Below are positions 18,131-28,580 of a DNA stretch of 64,000 bases, in pieces. Numbering within the stretch: position 1 is the stretch's first letter; each line of letters begins with the position of its first letter. The notes beneath the pieces are model-generated. The model was not told where the DNA came from. It saw only the letters and a list, made by a program, of their open reading frames with translations, and searched no databases. The translations under genes were made by a program, and so were the position numbers. This stretch comes from Paraburkholderia sp. SOS3 (GTDB lineage Bacteria; Pseudomonadota; Gammaproteobacteria; Burkholderiales; Burkholderiaceae), in the NCBI RefSeq assembly GCF_001922345.1, contig NZ_CP018811.1, forward strand, positions 1,922,001 to 1,986,000, written 5' to 3'.

Positions 18131-19144
18131 ATGCGCAAATTTTCCTTCTCCGGCTTGATCGGCACGTTCCCGGCGAGCGCGGCATTGGCCGCGGCGGCAG
18201 TTTTCTTCTCCCCGGGGGTTCACGCGAATAACGTCATCGTGCTCAATTCCGGCGAAGCGACGCTGAGCCTGATCGACGAGGCGACGCACCAGGTCGTCGA
18301 AACGGTGCCGACCGGCAAGGAACCGCACCACCTGATGGCGACGCCGGACAATACGTCGCTGATCGTCGCGAACTCGGTCTCGAATAATCTGCTGTTCGTC
18401 GATCCGAAGTCGGGCAAGGTGCAGCGCTGGGTCGAGGGCATCGAGGATCCTTACCAGATTGGCTTCTCTCCGAACCGCAAGTGGCTCGTCACGACGGGCC
18501 TGCGTCTGGACCGGCTCGATATCTATCACTACGACGGCCATAACCTCGCGCTCGCGCAGCGTCTGCCGCTCGCGGTCATGCCGAGCCATATTGCGTTCTC
18601 GGCCGACAGCAAGACGGTGTTCGTCACGCTGCAGGTGTCCGGCGAACTCGCCGCGGTCGATCTGGCCACGCAGACCGTGAAGTGGAAAATGAAAGTCGGC
18701 AAGGTGCCGGCGGGCCTCTGGATGACGCCCGGCGACAAATACCTGCTCGTCGGCATGACCGGCGCCGATTACGTTGCCGTGGTCGACTGGAAGAACCAGA
18801 AGGTCGTGAAGACCATTCCCACGGGCAAGGGCGCGCACAACTTCCGCTCGCTTGCGGACGGCCGGCACGTCGCGGTGTCGAACCGTGTCGCGAACACGAT
18901 CAGCATCATCGACGAAGAATCGCTCACGAACGTCGGCGACATCACCGGCCTGCTGCCGGGTCCCGACGACATGGAACTTTCCTCGGATAAACGCTATCTC
19001 TGGGTAACGTTCCGCTTTGCGAAGCACGTCGGCATTATCGATCTGACGCAGCGTAAGCTGATTCAGACGATCGCCGTCGGTCGTTCTCCGCACGGCATCT
19101 ATTTCTACGACCGCGCGCCGGTCACCGCACCGAACGGCGCGTAA
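18131..19144 (+). CDS. Exported YncE-like beta-propeller protein (YVTN repeats)
   Basis: A 337-residue protein with a signal peptide (about 1-32, ending GVHA). The remainder is built of seven-bladed propeller repeats: IVLNSGEATLSLIDEATHQVVETVPTG, LLFVDPKSGKV, IISIIDEES and others, with the typical asp/asn turn and V-(T/R)-T-I-P-T-G strand endings. Such periplasmic propellers bind proteins or DNA or scaffold complexes; no catalytic residue set is visible. It lies 69 bases upstream of the sterol desaturase gene and may form an operon with it. Confidence 0.86.
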   Translation: MRKFSFSGLIGTFPASAALAAAAVFFSPGVHANNVIVLNSGEATLSLIDEATHQVVETVPTGKEPHHLMATPDNTSLIVANSVSNNLLFVDPKSGKVQRWVEGIEDPYQIGFSPNRKWLVTTGLRLDRLDIYHYDGHNLALAQRLPLAVMPSHIAFSADSKTVFVTLQVSGELAAVDLATQTVKWKMKVGKVPAGLWMTPGDKYLLVGMTGADYVAVVDWKNQKVVKTIPTGKGAHNFRSLADGRHVAVSNRVANTISIIDEESLTNVGDITGLLPGPDDMELSSDKRYLWVTFRFAKHVGIIDLTQRKLIQTIAVGRSPHGIYFYDRAPVTAPNGA

Positions 19145-19213
19145 TGCGGCATACGGCAACGTGCGGCGCAGGTCACGGCAACGGCACAACGGGTTCGACG
19201 AACAGCGGGCATC

Positions 19214-20215
19214 ATGTTCCATCTGATCTTCTCCACGCTCGATAACGCAGTGTCCACGCTGCAGACCGCGCTGTACGAAAGCGTCGTGCAGCCGCTGCTG
19301 TTTCACTTCGGCCTGATGGATTACGACGAAGACACGTACGACAGCCTGTACTGGGTCATCGTCGGCGTGTTCGAGGTGCTCGCGATGTATGCGGTGCTGC
19401 GGCCGCTCGAAGCGTTGCGCCCGGTCGAGCAGTGGGAAAACCGCAAGGCGGTGCGCGTCGATGTGCTGTACACATGGATCGCGAAGCTCGGCATCCTGAA
19501 CCTGTTTTTCTTCTTCGCGCTGCAGCCATGGTTCGACGCAGTGCAAGGCTGGCTGCGGCTGCACAACATCGCGAACATCGAAATCGACAATCTGTGGCCG
19601 GGCGTCACGACCATTCCGATCGTCACGTTCGTCATTTATCTGCTGGTGCTCGATTTCGCGGGCTACTGGTATCACCGCTGGGAACATCGGTTCGGCGTCT
19701 GGTGGGAACTGCATGCAGTGCATCACAGCCAGCGCCAGATGTCGCTATGGTCCGACGACCGCAACCATCTGCTCGACGATCTGCTGCAGGCGTGTTTTTT
19801 CGCACTGATCGCGCTGTTTATCGGCGTGCCGCCGTCGCAATTCGTCGTGCTCGTCGCAATCACGAATCTCGCGCAAAGCGTGCAGCACGCGAACATTCGC
19901 CTGTACTTCGGCTGGCTCGGCGAGCGCCTGCTCGTCAGCCCGACGTTCCATCGCCGTCATCACGCGATCGGCTACGGCCACGAAGGCCTCAAGTACGGAT
20001 GCAACTTCGGTGTGCTGTTCCCGTGGTGGGACATGATGTTCGGCAGTGCGTCGTGGAACCGCGAGATGGAGCCGACCGGCATTCGCGATCAGCTCGACGG
20101 CCACCGCTACGGCGATGGTTTCGTCACGCAGCATTGGCTTGCATTCGTGCGCATCGCAAGACGCCTCGCGCCGAAGCGGCGTGCGTCGCCGGGTAATGAC
20201 GCTGCGGCGCTCTGA
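19214..20215 (+). CDS. Sterol desaturase/fatty acid hydroxylase family membrane enzyme
   Basis: A 333-residue integral membrane protein with four or so hydrophobic helices. The three diiron histidine clusters are present in order: HRWEH (residues about 155-159), HAVHHS (about 170-175) and HRRHH (about 242-246). Family members hydroxylate or desaturate sterols, hopanoids or fatty acids using a di-iron centre. The substrate here cannot be told; bacteria of this group do make hopanoids. The upstream propeller gene is probably cotranscribed. Confidence 0.9.
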   Translation: MFHLIFSTLDNAVSTLQTALYESVVQPLLFHFGLMDYDEDTYDSLYWVIVGVFEVLAMYAVLRPLEALRPVEQWENRKAVRVDVLYTWIAKLGILNLFFFFALQPWFDAVQGWLRLHNIANIEIDNLWPGVTTIPIVTFVIYLLVLDFAGYWYHRWEHRFGVWWELHAVHHSQRQMSLWSDDRNHLLDDLLQACFFALIALFIGVPPSQFVVLVAITNLAQSVQHANIRLYFGWLGERLLVSPTFHRRHHAIGYGHEGLKYGCNFGVLFPWWDMMFGSASWNREMEPTGIRDQLDGHRYGDGFVTQHWLAFVRIARRLAPKRRASPGNDAAAL

Positions 20216-20457
20216 GCGTCCCGTTTTTCCTTCTGAAGCAGGCAGCGGGGAGCCGCCAGTAGCTCCCGCACGCGCCAACCGCCGCCGTACGAGGGCGGCA
20301 TCGCCGAATGCGTTCCGGCACCGGCAGTTTCCGCCAGTCTGCCGCGTGGTTTATCCTGTCTACGTTTCGCACCGCTCGCTGGACTGCTTTGCACCGTTTG
20401 CCGTCCCGCTTGTTACAGCGTTCATTCCCAACATTTCTTTCACCGGCACCCGCTCGC

Positions 20458-21288
20458 ATGAATGACCTGTTGCGCTCGTTCGGACGCGCGCTCGCAAGCG
20501 TGCTCCACCCGCGCATGCTCTGGCTGACTCTGGCGCCGTTCCTCGCGGCGGCCGTGGTCTGGGGCGCGATCCTGTGGTTTTCGTGGCAGACGCTGATCGG
20601 CGCAACGCGCGGTTGGCTCGACAGCTGGTCGTTTACGACCACGCTCTACCATCTGTTCGACTGGGCCGGCTTTTCCTCGCTGCACGCGGTCGTCGCGCCG
20701 TTTATCGTGGTCGCGATCGCGATTCCGCTGATCGTCGTCACCGTGCTGCTGCTGATCGCAACGCTATCGATGCCGGCCGTCATCAAGCATCTGGCCGCGC
20801 GGCAGTTCGCGGGCCTCGAAATGCGGCATGGCGGCACCTGGTACGGCAGTCTCGCGCATTCGCTGTGGACTACGTTCGTCTGTCTCGTCGTGCTGATCGT
20901 CACGCTGCCGCTGTGGCTCATCCCGCCGTTTTTCGCGTTGATTCCGCCGCTGTTGTGGGGCTGGCTCACGTATCGCGTGATGACCTACGATGCGCTCGCA
21001 TTGCATGCGAGCCGCGACGAAAGGCGTATTCTCGTGCGGCGGCACCGGCTTCCGCTGCTGCTGATCGGCGTCGCGAGCGGTCTGCTCGGTTCGCTGCCGA
21101 CGCTGCTGTGGGCATCGTCGGTATGGCTGATCGTGCTGTTTCCGGTGATGACCGCGGCGACGATCTGGATCTACGCGTTCATCCTCGTTTTTTCGGCGCT
21201 GTGGTTCGGCTACTACTGTTTGCGCGCGCTGCAGCGTCTGCGTGCGGAAGAGCAGGGGCCGCGCGGCACCGCGCCGGTTCCTTACTGA
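20458..21288 (+). CDS. EI24 domain-containing membrane protein (CysZ-like)
   Basis: A 276-residue integral membrane protein with at least five long hydrophobic segments, including VVAPFIVVAIAIPLIVVTVL and FVCLVVLIVTLPLWLI. The architecture, length and the pattern of a long membrane hairpin before WGWLTYRVMTYDALA match the EI24/CysZ family, whose best known member CysZ brings sulfate into the cell. It lies alone relative to sulfur genes here, so sulfate transport is not shown. ATG at 20458 is the first in frame before the first membrane segment. Confidence 0.83.
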   Translation: MNDLLRSFGRALASVLHPRMLWLTLAPFLAAAVVWGAILWFSWQTLIGATRGWLDSWSFTTTLYHLFDWAGFSSLHAVVAPFIVVAIAIPLIVVTVLLLIATLSMPAVIKHLAARQFAGLEMRHGGTWYGSLAHSLWTTFVCLVVLIVTLPLWLIPPFFALIPPLLWGWLTYRVMTYDALALHASRDERRILVRRHRLPLLLIGVASGLLGSLPTLLWASSVWLIVLFPVMTAATIWIYAFILVFSALWFGYYCLRALQRLRAEEQGPRGTAPVPY

Positions 21289-21330
21289 TGCGGCAATTCA
21301 ATTCGTGCATTTCATCCTGGCGAGGCGGCA

Positions 21331-22167
21331 ATGGCATTTGGCGTGATCATCATCGGCGACGAAATCCTGTCGGGCAGACGGATCGATAAACATCTGCCGA
21401 AGGTCATCGAACTTCTGAAGGCGCGCGGTCTGTCGCTCGACTGGGCCGAATATGTCGGCGACGACCCCGCGCGCATTACGGCGACGCTGCGCCGTACCTT
21501 TGCGAGCGGCGACATCGTTTTCTCGACGGGCGGCATCGGCGCGACGCCTGACGACCATACGCGTCAGTGCGCGGCCGCCGCACTCGCCGTGCCGCTCGAA
21601 CTGCATCCGCAGGCCGCCGACCTGATACGCGAGCGGATTCGCGAGATGCATCCTGCCGATGCGCCGCAGCCCGTCGATTACACATCGCCCGAGAACCTGC
21701 ACCGGTTGAACATGGGCACCTATCCGCGCGGCGCGTCGATCATTCCAAACGGCTACAACAAGATTCCGGGCTTCTCGATTCGCGACCATCATTTCGTGCC
21801 CGGCTTCCCGGTGATGGCGTGGCCGATGATCGAATGGGTGCTCGACACGAAATACGCGCATCTGCATCACGCGACGCCGCATGCGGAGAAATCGCTGCTT
21901 GTGTTCGAGTTGCCGGAGTCGACCGTAACGCCGTTGATGGAGAAGATCGAGCGCGACTTCCCCGGCGTGCGCGTGTTCAGCCTGCCGAGCGTCGGCGATG
22001 CGGAGCGCGGCGGCGTCTATGCGCGGCGCCATATCGATCTGGGCGTGAAGGGGGAGCCTGAGGCGGTCGCGGCGGCCTTCGTCAAATTGCGCGAAGGCGT
22101 GCATCTGCTAGGCGGCGATATTGTCGAACCGGACGCGGCTACGGTGTCGGCGAAGCCGCAACGTTGA
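21331..22167 (+). CDS. CinA N-terminal-type molybdopterin-binding protein
   Basis: A 278-residue protein with the MoCF/CinA-N domain: IIIGDEILSGRRIDKHLPK at the start, FSTGGIGATPDDHTR in the nucleotide/pterin pocket. The second half has the conserved CinA 'GxP' region (PGFPVMAWPMIEWVL). It lacks the C-terminal nicotinamide-nucleotide amidohydrolase domain, so it is the short CinA form. The short form may act on ADP-ribose or molybdopterin-like compounds; the role is unsettled. ATG at 21331 follows GGCGAGGCGGCA, a weak ribosome site. Confidence 0.9.
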   Translation: MAFGVIIIGDEILSGRRIDKHLPKVIELLKARGLSLDWAEYVGDDPARITATLRRTFASGDIVFSTGGIGATPDDHTRQCAAAALAVPLELHPQAADLIRERIREMHPADAPQPVDYTSPENLHRLNMGTYPRGASIIPNGYNKIPGFSIRDHHFVPGFPVMAWPMIEWVLDTKYAHLHHATPHAEKSLLVFELPESTVTPLMEKIERDFPGVRVFSLPSVGDAERGGVYARRHIDLGVKGEPEAVAAAFVKLREGVHLLGGDIVEPDAATVSAKPQR

Positions 22168-22262
22168 GCTTTAACGCAGGCGTGTGCGGCGATTGAACCC
22201 ACACGCCTGCGATGCGCTTCCGAAGAAGCGCACCGGCTTCAGTTCGTGGAACCGATCGAAGC

Positions 22263-22727
22263 TCAAGCGCCGATCCACGGCAGGCCGCGGAAGCACCAGC
22301 CCGACACGGTTTTTCTGTGCCCCTGGCTGTCCTTGTCGCCTTCGAAACCCTCCAGCAGGTCCATCGCCTTCGTGAAGCCGGCCTGCGTAGCAGCAACGGC
22401 CGCGAGCTTCGAGCGCGCGGCACTGCGGCACAGCAGCAGCACGGGCGTATCGGGCGTTGCGACCTGACGCAACTGATCGAGAAATTCGGCGTTCGGCACG
22501 CCACCGGGATAGCGCGTCCATTCGACATGCGCATACTGGCCGTCGCCAACGAGCGGCCTGCCGACCCAGTCGAGCTCCGCGCGCGTACGCACGTCGACGA
22601 GACGTGTGCGCGGATCCAGTTCGAGGAGCTCGAAAGCCTCGGCCGGCGACAGCGCGCCCGCGTAGGGCAACTGATTATCGATGCGGCGCTTTTCGGCCTG
22701 TACGTATAACTGCTCGAGCGTGGTCAT
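22263..22727 (-). CDS. Rhodanese-like domain protein
   Basis: A 154-residue single rhodanese domain. The active-site loop is CRSAARS, with the catalytic Cys at about residue 104, and DVRTRAELDWVGRP is the CH2A-type motif. The protein would carry sulfane sulfur as a persulfide. ATG at 22727 is used because the 9 residues further upstream have no ribosome site. The domain ends near the C-terminus (DGD- and SGW-rich), with no partner domain. Confidence 0.9.
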   Translation of the reverse strand: MTTLEQLYVQAEKRRIDNQLPYAGALSPAEAFELLELDPRTRLVDVRTRAELDWVGRPLVGDGQYAHVEWTRYPGGVPNAEFLDQLRQVATPDTPVLLLCRSAARSKLAAVAATQAGFTKAMDLLEGFEGDKDSQGHRKTVSGWCFRGLPWIGA

Positions 22728-22885
22728 GACAGCGAGTCTCCTTTGGACCAAAGGATCATTCTAGCGCGCGACGCATCGGACGCGGGTAGTTGCCCGTTGT
22801 CGATCCTGAGGGGCGGACGTTGTCTGGGGTGTTGTCATGGTCACTGCATCGCTATTCAGGGAAATCGCGACGAGTGCTCCATAGA

Positions 22886-22901
22886 GGTGCAAAATTGCAC
22901 C
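22886..22901 (+). promoter_or_regulatory. Upstream NtrC-type binding site of glnA
   Basis: GGTGCAAAATTGCACC is a perfect inverted repeat of the NtrC half-site (GGTGC/GCACC). It lies about 190 bases upstream of the predicted start point, and a further TTGCACCA follows at 22903-22910, adding half-sites. Confidence 0.75.
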
Positions 22902-22944
22902 ATTGCACCAAATAAAGGCTCTCATGGAAGGGTGATATCGATAT

Positions 22945-22961
22945 TGCACGTAATTGGTGCA
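22945..22961 (+). promoter_or_regulatory. NtrC-type binding site of glnA
   Basis: TGCACGTAATTGGTGCA is a close match to the NtrC consensus TGCACYAnnnTGGTGCA. It is centred about 134 bases before the sigma-54 start point, in the enhancer position usual for NtrC. Confidence 0.85.
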
Positions 22962-23060
22962 TACGCCGAAGCGAAGCGTCATCGCAGTTCCCGCAAAACG
23001 TGCGACGATTCACGGCGGCGAGACGGGGCAACCGCGTTCCGCGCGCCACTGGAACGACGG

Positions 23061-23076
23061 TGGCATGGAAGCTGCT
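23061..23076 (+). promoter_or_regulatory. Sigma-54 promoter of glnA
   Basis: TGGCATGGAAGCTGCT matches the sigma-54 consensus TGGCACGnnnnTTGCW at the invariant GG and GC, with exact spacing between them. The start point would be near 23087, giving a leader of about 115 bases before the glnA ATG. Confidence 0.85.
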
Positions 23077-23202
23077 TTTATCCGGCCCGTTCGACCCGAA
23101 GCACGTCGAATTAAAGCGACTAACCCTGTAGACGCGGGGCAGCGGGTCAGCTAGATTGGGCGGCGGCTAAAACCGCCGAATTCGTTAATCAGGAGATAGG
23201 TT

Positions 23203-24618
23203 ATGAGTAAATCCGTGGCCGACGTCATGCAACTCGTCAAGGACGAGGACGTCAAGTTTGTCGACTTCCGTTTCACCGACACGCGCGGCAAGGAACAGCA
23301 CGTCTCGGTGCCGGTGTCGGCATTCGACGACGACAAGTTCGAAAGCGGCCATGCGTTCGACGGTTCCTCGATTGCCGGCTGGAAGGGGATCGAAGCATCG
23401 GACATGCTGCTCGTGCCGGATCCGGACACGGCGTTCGTCGACCCGTTCTACGAAGAATCGACGCTGGTGCTGACCTGCGACGTGATCGAGCCGTCGGACG
23501 GCAAGGGCTATGAACGCGACCCGCGCTCGCTGGCCAAGCGCGCTGAAGCCTATCTGAAGAGCACGGGCCTCGGCGACACGGCGTTCTTCGGTCCGGAACC
23601 CGAGTTCTTTATTTTCGACTCGGTGCAGTGGAGCTCCGATATGTCGGGCTGCTTCGTGAAGATCGGCTCGGAAGAAGCGCCGTGGTCGTCGGCGAAGGAA
23701 TTCGAAGGCGGCAACACCGGTCACCGTCCGGGCCCGAAGGGCGGCTACTTCCCGGTCGCGCCGGTCGACACGTTCCAGGACATGCGCTCGGAAATGTGTC
23801 TGCTGCTCGAGCAGATCGGCATTCCGGTCGAAGTGCACCACCACGAAGTGGCGGGGCAGGGCCAGAACGAAATCGGCACGAAGTTCTCGACGCTCGTGCA
23901 GCGCGCCGACTGGACGCAGAAGCTCAAGTACATCGTGCACAACGTCGCGCACACGTACGGCAAGACGGCGACCTTCATGCCGAAGCCGGTGGTCGGCGAC
24001 AACGGCTCGGGCATGCACGTGCACCAGTCGATCTGGAAGGACGGCCAGAACCTGTTCGCAGGCAACGGCTATGCGGGCCTGTCGGAGTTCGCGCTGTTCT
24101 ACATCGGCGGCGTCATCAAGCACGCCCGCGCGCTGAACGCGATCTCGAACCCGACGACGAACTCGTACAAGCGTCTCGTGCCGCACTTCGAAGCACCGGT
24201 GAAGCTCGCCTACTCGGCGCGTAACCGTTCGGCCTCGATCCGCATTCCGCACGTGAGCAATCCGAAGGGCCGCCGTATCGAAACGCGTTTCCCGGATCCG
24301 ATGGCGAACCCGTACCTGCTGTTCTCGGCGCTGATGATGGCGGGTCTCGACGGCGTGCAGAACAAGATTCACCCGGGCGAAGCGGCTGACAAGAACCTGT
24401 ACGACCTGCCGCCGGAAGAGGATGCAAAGATCCCGACGGTGTGTGCCGGCCTCGACCAGGCGCTCGAAGCGCTCGACAAGGACCGCGAGTTCCTGACGCG
24501 CGGCGGTGTGTTCACGGATGCGATGCTCGACGCTTACATGGAACTGAAGGAAGCGGAACTGCAGCGCGTGCGCATGACCACGCACCCGGTCGAATTCGAA
24601 CTGTACTACTCGCTGTAA
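23203..24618 (+). CDS. glnA: Glutamine synthetase, type I
   Basis: A 471-residue GSI enzyme making glutamine from glutamate, ammonia and ATP; it forms a dodecamer. The signatures FDGSSIAGW (residues about 48-56), the ATP-binding [14 protein letters not shown] and the Glu-flap [10 protein letters not shown] are all present. Tyr400 in KNLYDLP is the site adenylylated by GlnE, so activity is likely regulated by covalent modification. AGGAGATAGG precedes ATG. It is driven by the sigma-54 promoter upstream and is separated from ntrB by a terminator. Confidence 0.98.
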   Translation: MSKSVADVMQLVKDEDVKFVDFRFTDTRGKEQHVSVPVSAFDDDKFESGHAFDGSSIAGWKGIEASDMLLVPDPDTAFVDPFYEESTLVLTCDVIEPSDGKGYERDPRSLAKRAEAYLKSTGLGDTAFFGPEPEFFIFDSVQWSSDMSGCFVKIGSEEAPWSSAKEFEGGNTGHRPGPKGGYFPVAPVDTFQDMRSEMCLLLEQIGIPVEVHHHEVAGQGQNEIGTKFSTLVQRADWTQKLKYIVHNVAHTYGKTATFMPKPVVGDNGSGMHVHQSIWKDGQNLFAGNGYAGLSEFALFYIGGVIKHARALNAISNPTTNSYKRLVPHFEAPVKLAYSARNRSASIRIPHVSNPKGRRIETRFPDPMANPYLLFSALMMAGLDGVQNKIHPGEAADKNLYDLPPEEDAKIPTVCAGLDQALEALDKDREFLTRGGVFTDAMLDAYMELKEAELQRVRMTTHPVEFELYYSL

Positions 24619-24683
24619 GCGGCGATGCGCTTCGCCGCGGCTGGCGAAGCGCGCGTCCCTCGTTCGCGATTCGAAGGACCCAA

Positions 24684-24708
24684 GGGACGGCACCGCCGTC
24701 CCTTTTTT
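24684..24708 (+). terminator. Terminator of glnA
   Basis: An 8-bp stem, GGGACGGC with GCCGTCCC around ACC, is followed by TTTTTT. It lies 66 bases after glnA. Some read-through could feed ntrB, which would allow part of the regulation to be shared. Confidence 0.9.
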
Positions 24709-24782
24709 GTTGGACCATGCGTAACGTTTGCGGCGCACGAGGCGTGCGCTTGTTCATCGTCTCATCACCGCTGGACTGCAAG

Positions 24783-25931
24783 ATGGTACTGAAGAATCTG
24801 ATCAAGGCAAGGAAAGGGCACGGCCAGGGCGAGCCGCTGTCGGACGACGTGCAGCTTGTCGAGTCCGGACTGCTGCCGGGCTTCGAAGCATTGCCGACGG
24901 TCGTGCTGGTGCTGGAAAAACGCACGCTGCGCGTGGCGTTTGCCAACCCCTCGGCCGAATCGATGCTCGAGATGTCGCGCCGGCAGCTCACGCAGATGGC
25001 ATGGCACGACGTGTTTTCGAATGCCGACGAATTGATGGAGACGATCGCGGCCATCGCCGACCATCGCTTCAATGCGACGCATCTCGACGCCGTGCTCGAG
25101 CGGCCCGGTCGCGAGCCGCTGCATGTGCATGCGGTCGTCGGCTTTCTCGAAAGCGCGCAGGAGTACGTGCTGCTCGAGCTGTTCGAAAACGAGCGGCATT
25201 TGCGCACCGACCGTGAAGAGCGCATTCACGATCTGACGTCGGTGAACAAGCAGCTGATCCGCAATCTCGCGCATGAGATCAAGAATCCGCTCGGCGGCAT
25301 TCGCGGTGCCGCGCAACTGCTCGAATTCGAGCTCGGCGCGCGCGAGCGCGACGAATTGCGCGAGTACACGCAGGTCGTGATCAAGGAGTCGGACCGGCTG
25401 CAGACGCTCGTCGACAGGTTGCTCGAGCCGCACCGGCATCCGCATATCGTCGGCGATGTCAATATCCACGAGGTATGCGAGCGCGTGCGCGCGGTGATTC
25501 TGGCCGAGTTTCCGCGTGGCCTGACGGTGGTGCGCGACTACGACGTGAGCGTGCCGGACCTGCGCGGCGACAAGGAGCAGTTGATCCAGGCCGTGCTGAA
25601 CATCGTGCGCAATGCGGCGCAGGCGCTGCATGAACGCATCTCGCAAGGCGACGCGCGCATTGAATTGTGCACGCGCATCGCGCGCAAGGTAACGATTGCG
25701 AAACGGCTGTGCAAGTTGGCACTGGACTTGCATATCGTTGATAACGGGCCGGGCATTCCCGAAGACATCCGTGACCGCATTTTCTATCCGCTCGTGTCGG
25801 GGCGCGAGGACGGCAGCGGTCTTGGATTGACACTCGCGCAGACTTTCGTGCAACAGCACGAAGGGCTGATCGAAGTGGAAAGCCGCCCGGGCCATACCGA
25901 GTTTCAGATTTTGCTGCCGCTCGACTGCTAA
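24783..25931 (+). CDS. glnL: Nitrogen regulation sensor kinase NtrB
   Basis: A 382-residue soluble histidine kinase. The N-terminal PAS domain (about 35-140, LPTVVLVLEKRTLRVAFANPSAESML) is followed by HisKA with NLAHEIKNPLGGIRG, whose His is autophosphorylated, and an HATPase domain (NIVRNAAQAL, DNGPGIP, GSGLGLTLA). There is no membrane segment. NtrB phosphorylates NtrC when nitrogen is scarce and is switched to phosphatase by PII. ATG at 24783 is the first in frame after a non-conserved stretch. It is followed by ntrC, about 100 bases away. Confidence 0.96.
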   Translation: MVLKNLIKARKGHGQGEPLSDDVQLVESGLLPGFEALPTVVLVLEKRTLRVAFANPSAESMLEMSRRQLTQMAWHDVFSNADELMETIAAIADHRFNATHLDAVLERPGREPLHVHAVVGFLESAQEYVLLELFENERHLRTDREERIHDLTSVNKQLIRNLAHEIKNPLGGIRGAAQLLEFELGARERDELREYTQVVIKESDRLQTLVDRLLEPHRHPHIVGDVNIHEVCERVRAVILAEFPRGLTVVRDYDVSVPDLRGDKEQLIQAVLNIVRNAAQALHERISQGDARIELCTRIARKVTIAKRLCKLALDLHIVDNGPGIPEDIRDRIFYPLVSGREDGSGLGLTLAQTFVQQHEGLIEVESRPGHTEFQILLPLDC

Positions 25932-26031
25932 CCCTTAATGTGCCACACACGCGGCGCCACAGGCAGCGCCACAAGCGCACCGCGCGTCGACGCCGGATGT
26001 GGCGCGCATCACGAGACTTCTGACGACCTAT

Positions 26032-27561
<1,530 letters not shown>

Positions 27562-27605
27562 TGGTTGTTGGACTCTTGGGTTCGCGAGAGACTTGGCAGT
27601 TCGAT

Positions 27606-27646
27606 GAAAACGGCTCGACGGCTGATTGCCGCCGGGCCGTTTTTCA
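27606..27646. terminator. Bidirectional terminator between ntrC and xth
   Basis: AACGGCTCGACGGC pairs with GCCGCCGGGCCGTT through two G-T wobbles and a 5-base loop, with T runs on the plus side and A runs (T on the minus) on the left. The two genes converge here. Confidence 0.8.
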
Positions 27647-28420
27647 TTCGGTGAGCGCGACGACCGGTGCGTGATCGGACGGCTGGTCCCATTTGCGCGG
27701 CGTCTTGTCGACGTCGCAGTGCGTGCAGCTTTCGGCGAGCGGCTTCGACAGCAGGATATGGTCGATGCGCAAGCCCGCGTTGCGCCGGAACGCGAGCATC
27801 CGGTAGTCCCACCACGTGAAGGTCTTTTCAGGCTGATCGAACAGGCGGAACGAATCGACGAGGCCGAGTTCGATCAGACGCGCGAAGCCGGCGCGTTCCT
27901 CGGGCGACACGAGGTTCTGGCCTTCCCACGCTTTCGGGTCGTGCACGTCGCGGTCTTCGGGCGCGATGTTGTAGTCGCCGAGCAGCGCGAGCTTCGGATA
28001 CTGCGCGAGCTCATTCGCAAGCCAGCTGTGCATCGCTTCGAGCCAGCGCAGCTTGTACGCGAATTTCTCGGTGCCCGGCGCCTGGCCATTCGGGAAATAC
28101 GCGCTGATCACGCGGATGCCTTCGATCGTCGCGGCGATCACGCGCTGCTGCGGATCTTCGAAACCGGGGATATTGCGCACGACGCTGACATCGTCCACCT
28201 GCAGACCGTTTCGCACGAGAATGCCGACGCCGTTGTACGTCTTCTGGCCGGCGAACCAGCTGCGATAGCCCTTTTCCTCGAGTTCGGCGCGCGGAAATTT
28301 TTCGTCGGGGAGCTTCAGTTCCTGAAGACAGAGCACGTCGGTCTGGCTCAGTTCGAGCCAGTCGATGACGTGCTGCTGGCGGACCTTCAAGGAGTTCACG
28401 TTCCAGGTGGCAATCTTCAT
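27644..28420 (-). CDS. xth: Exodeoxyribonuclease III
   Basis: A 258-residue enzyme of the ExoIII/APE1 family, repairing abasic sites and 3' blocks. The metal and catalytic residues are visible in order: NVNSL (Asn7), LQELK (Glu34), YFPNG, GDYNIAPED (Asp and Asn), RIDHILLS and SDHAPV with the catalytic Asp-His pair. Length matches bacterial ExoIII (about 255-268). The ATG at 28420 is the natural start. It converges with ntrC. Confidence 0.96.
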   Translation of the reverse strand: MKIATWNVNSLKVRQQHVIDWLELSQTDVLCLQELKLPDEKFPRAELEEKGYRSWFAGQKTYNGVGILVRNGLQVDDVSVVRNIPGFEDPQQRVIAATIEGIRVISAYFPNGQAPGTEKFAYKLRWLEAMHSWLANELAQYPKLALLGDYNIAPEDRDVHDPKAWEGQNLVSPEERAGFARLIELGLVDSFRLFDQPEKTFTWWDYRMLAFRRNAGLRIDHILLSKPLAESCTHCDVDKTPRKWDQPSDHAPVVALTE

Positions 28421-28580
28421 GAGATGTCCAAGGTGTTGATGCGTAGACGATGTGGCATTTTACTTGGCAGGCGTATACGGATCGGTATTTCGATTCTACG
28501 AGAGATACTTGCGGGTTTAGCTCTTAGCTGCTTGCACGCTCATGCGAGCTCAGCAATGGGATAGTCAGTCCAGATCTGCA

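Noticed and set aside
23185..24738. A 517-codon minus-strand open frame
   Set aside because: It lies opposite glnA, which is unambiguous.
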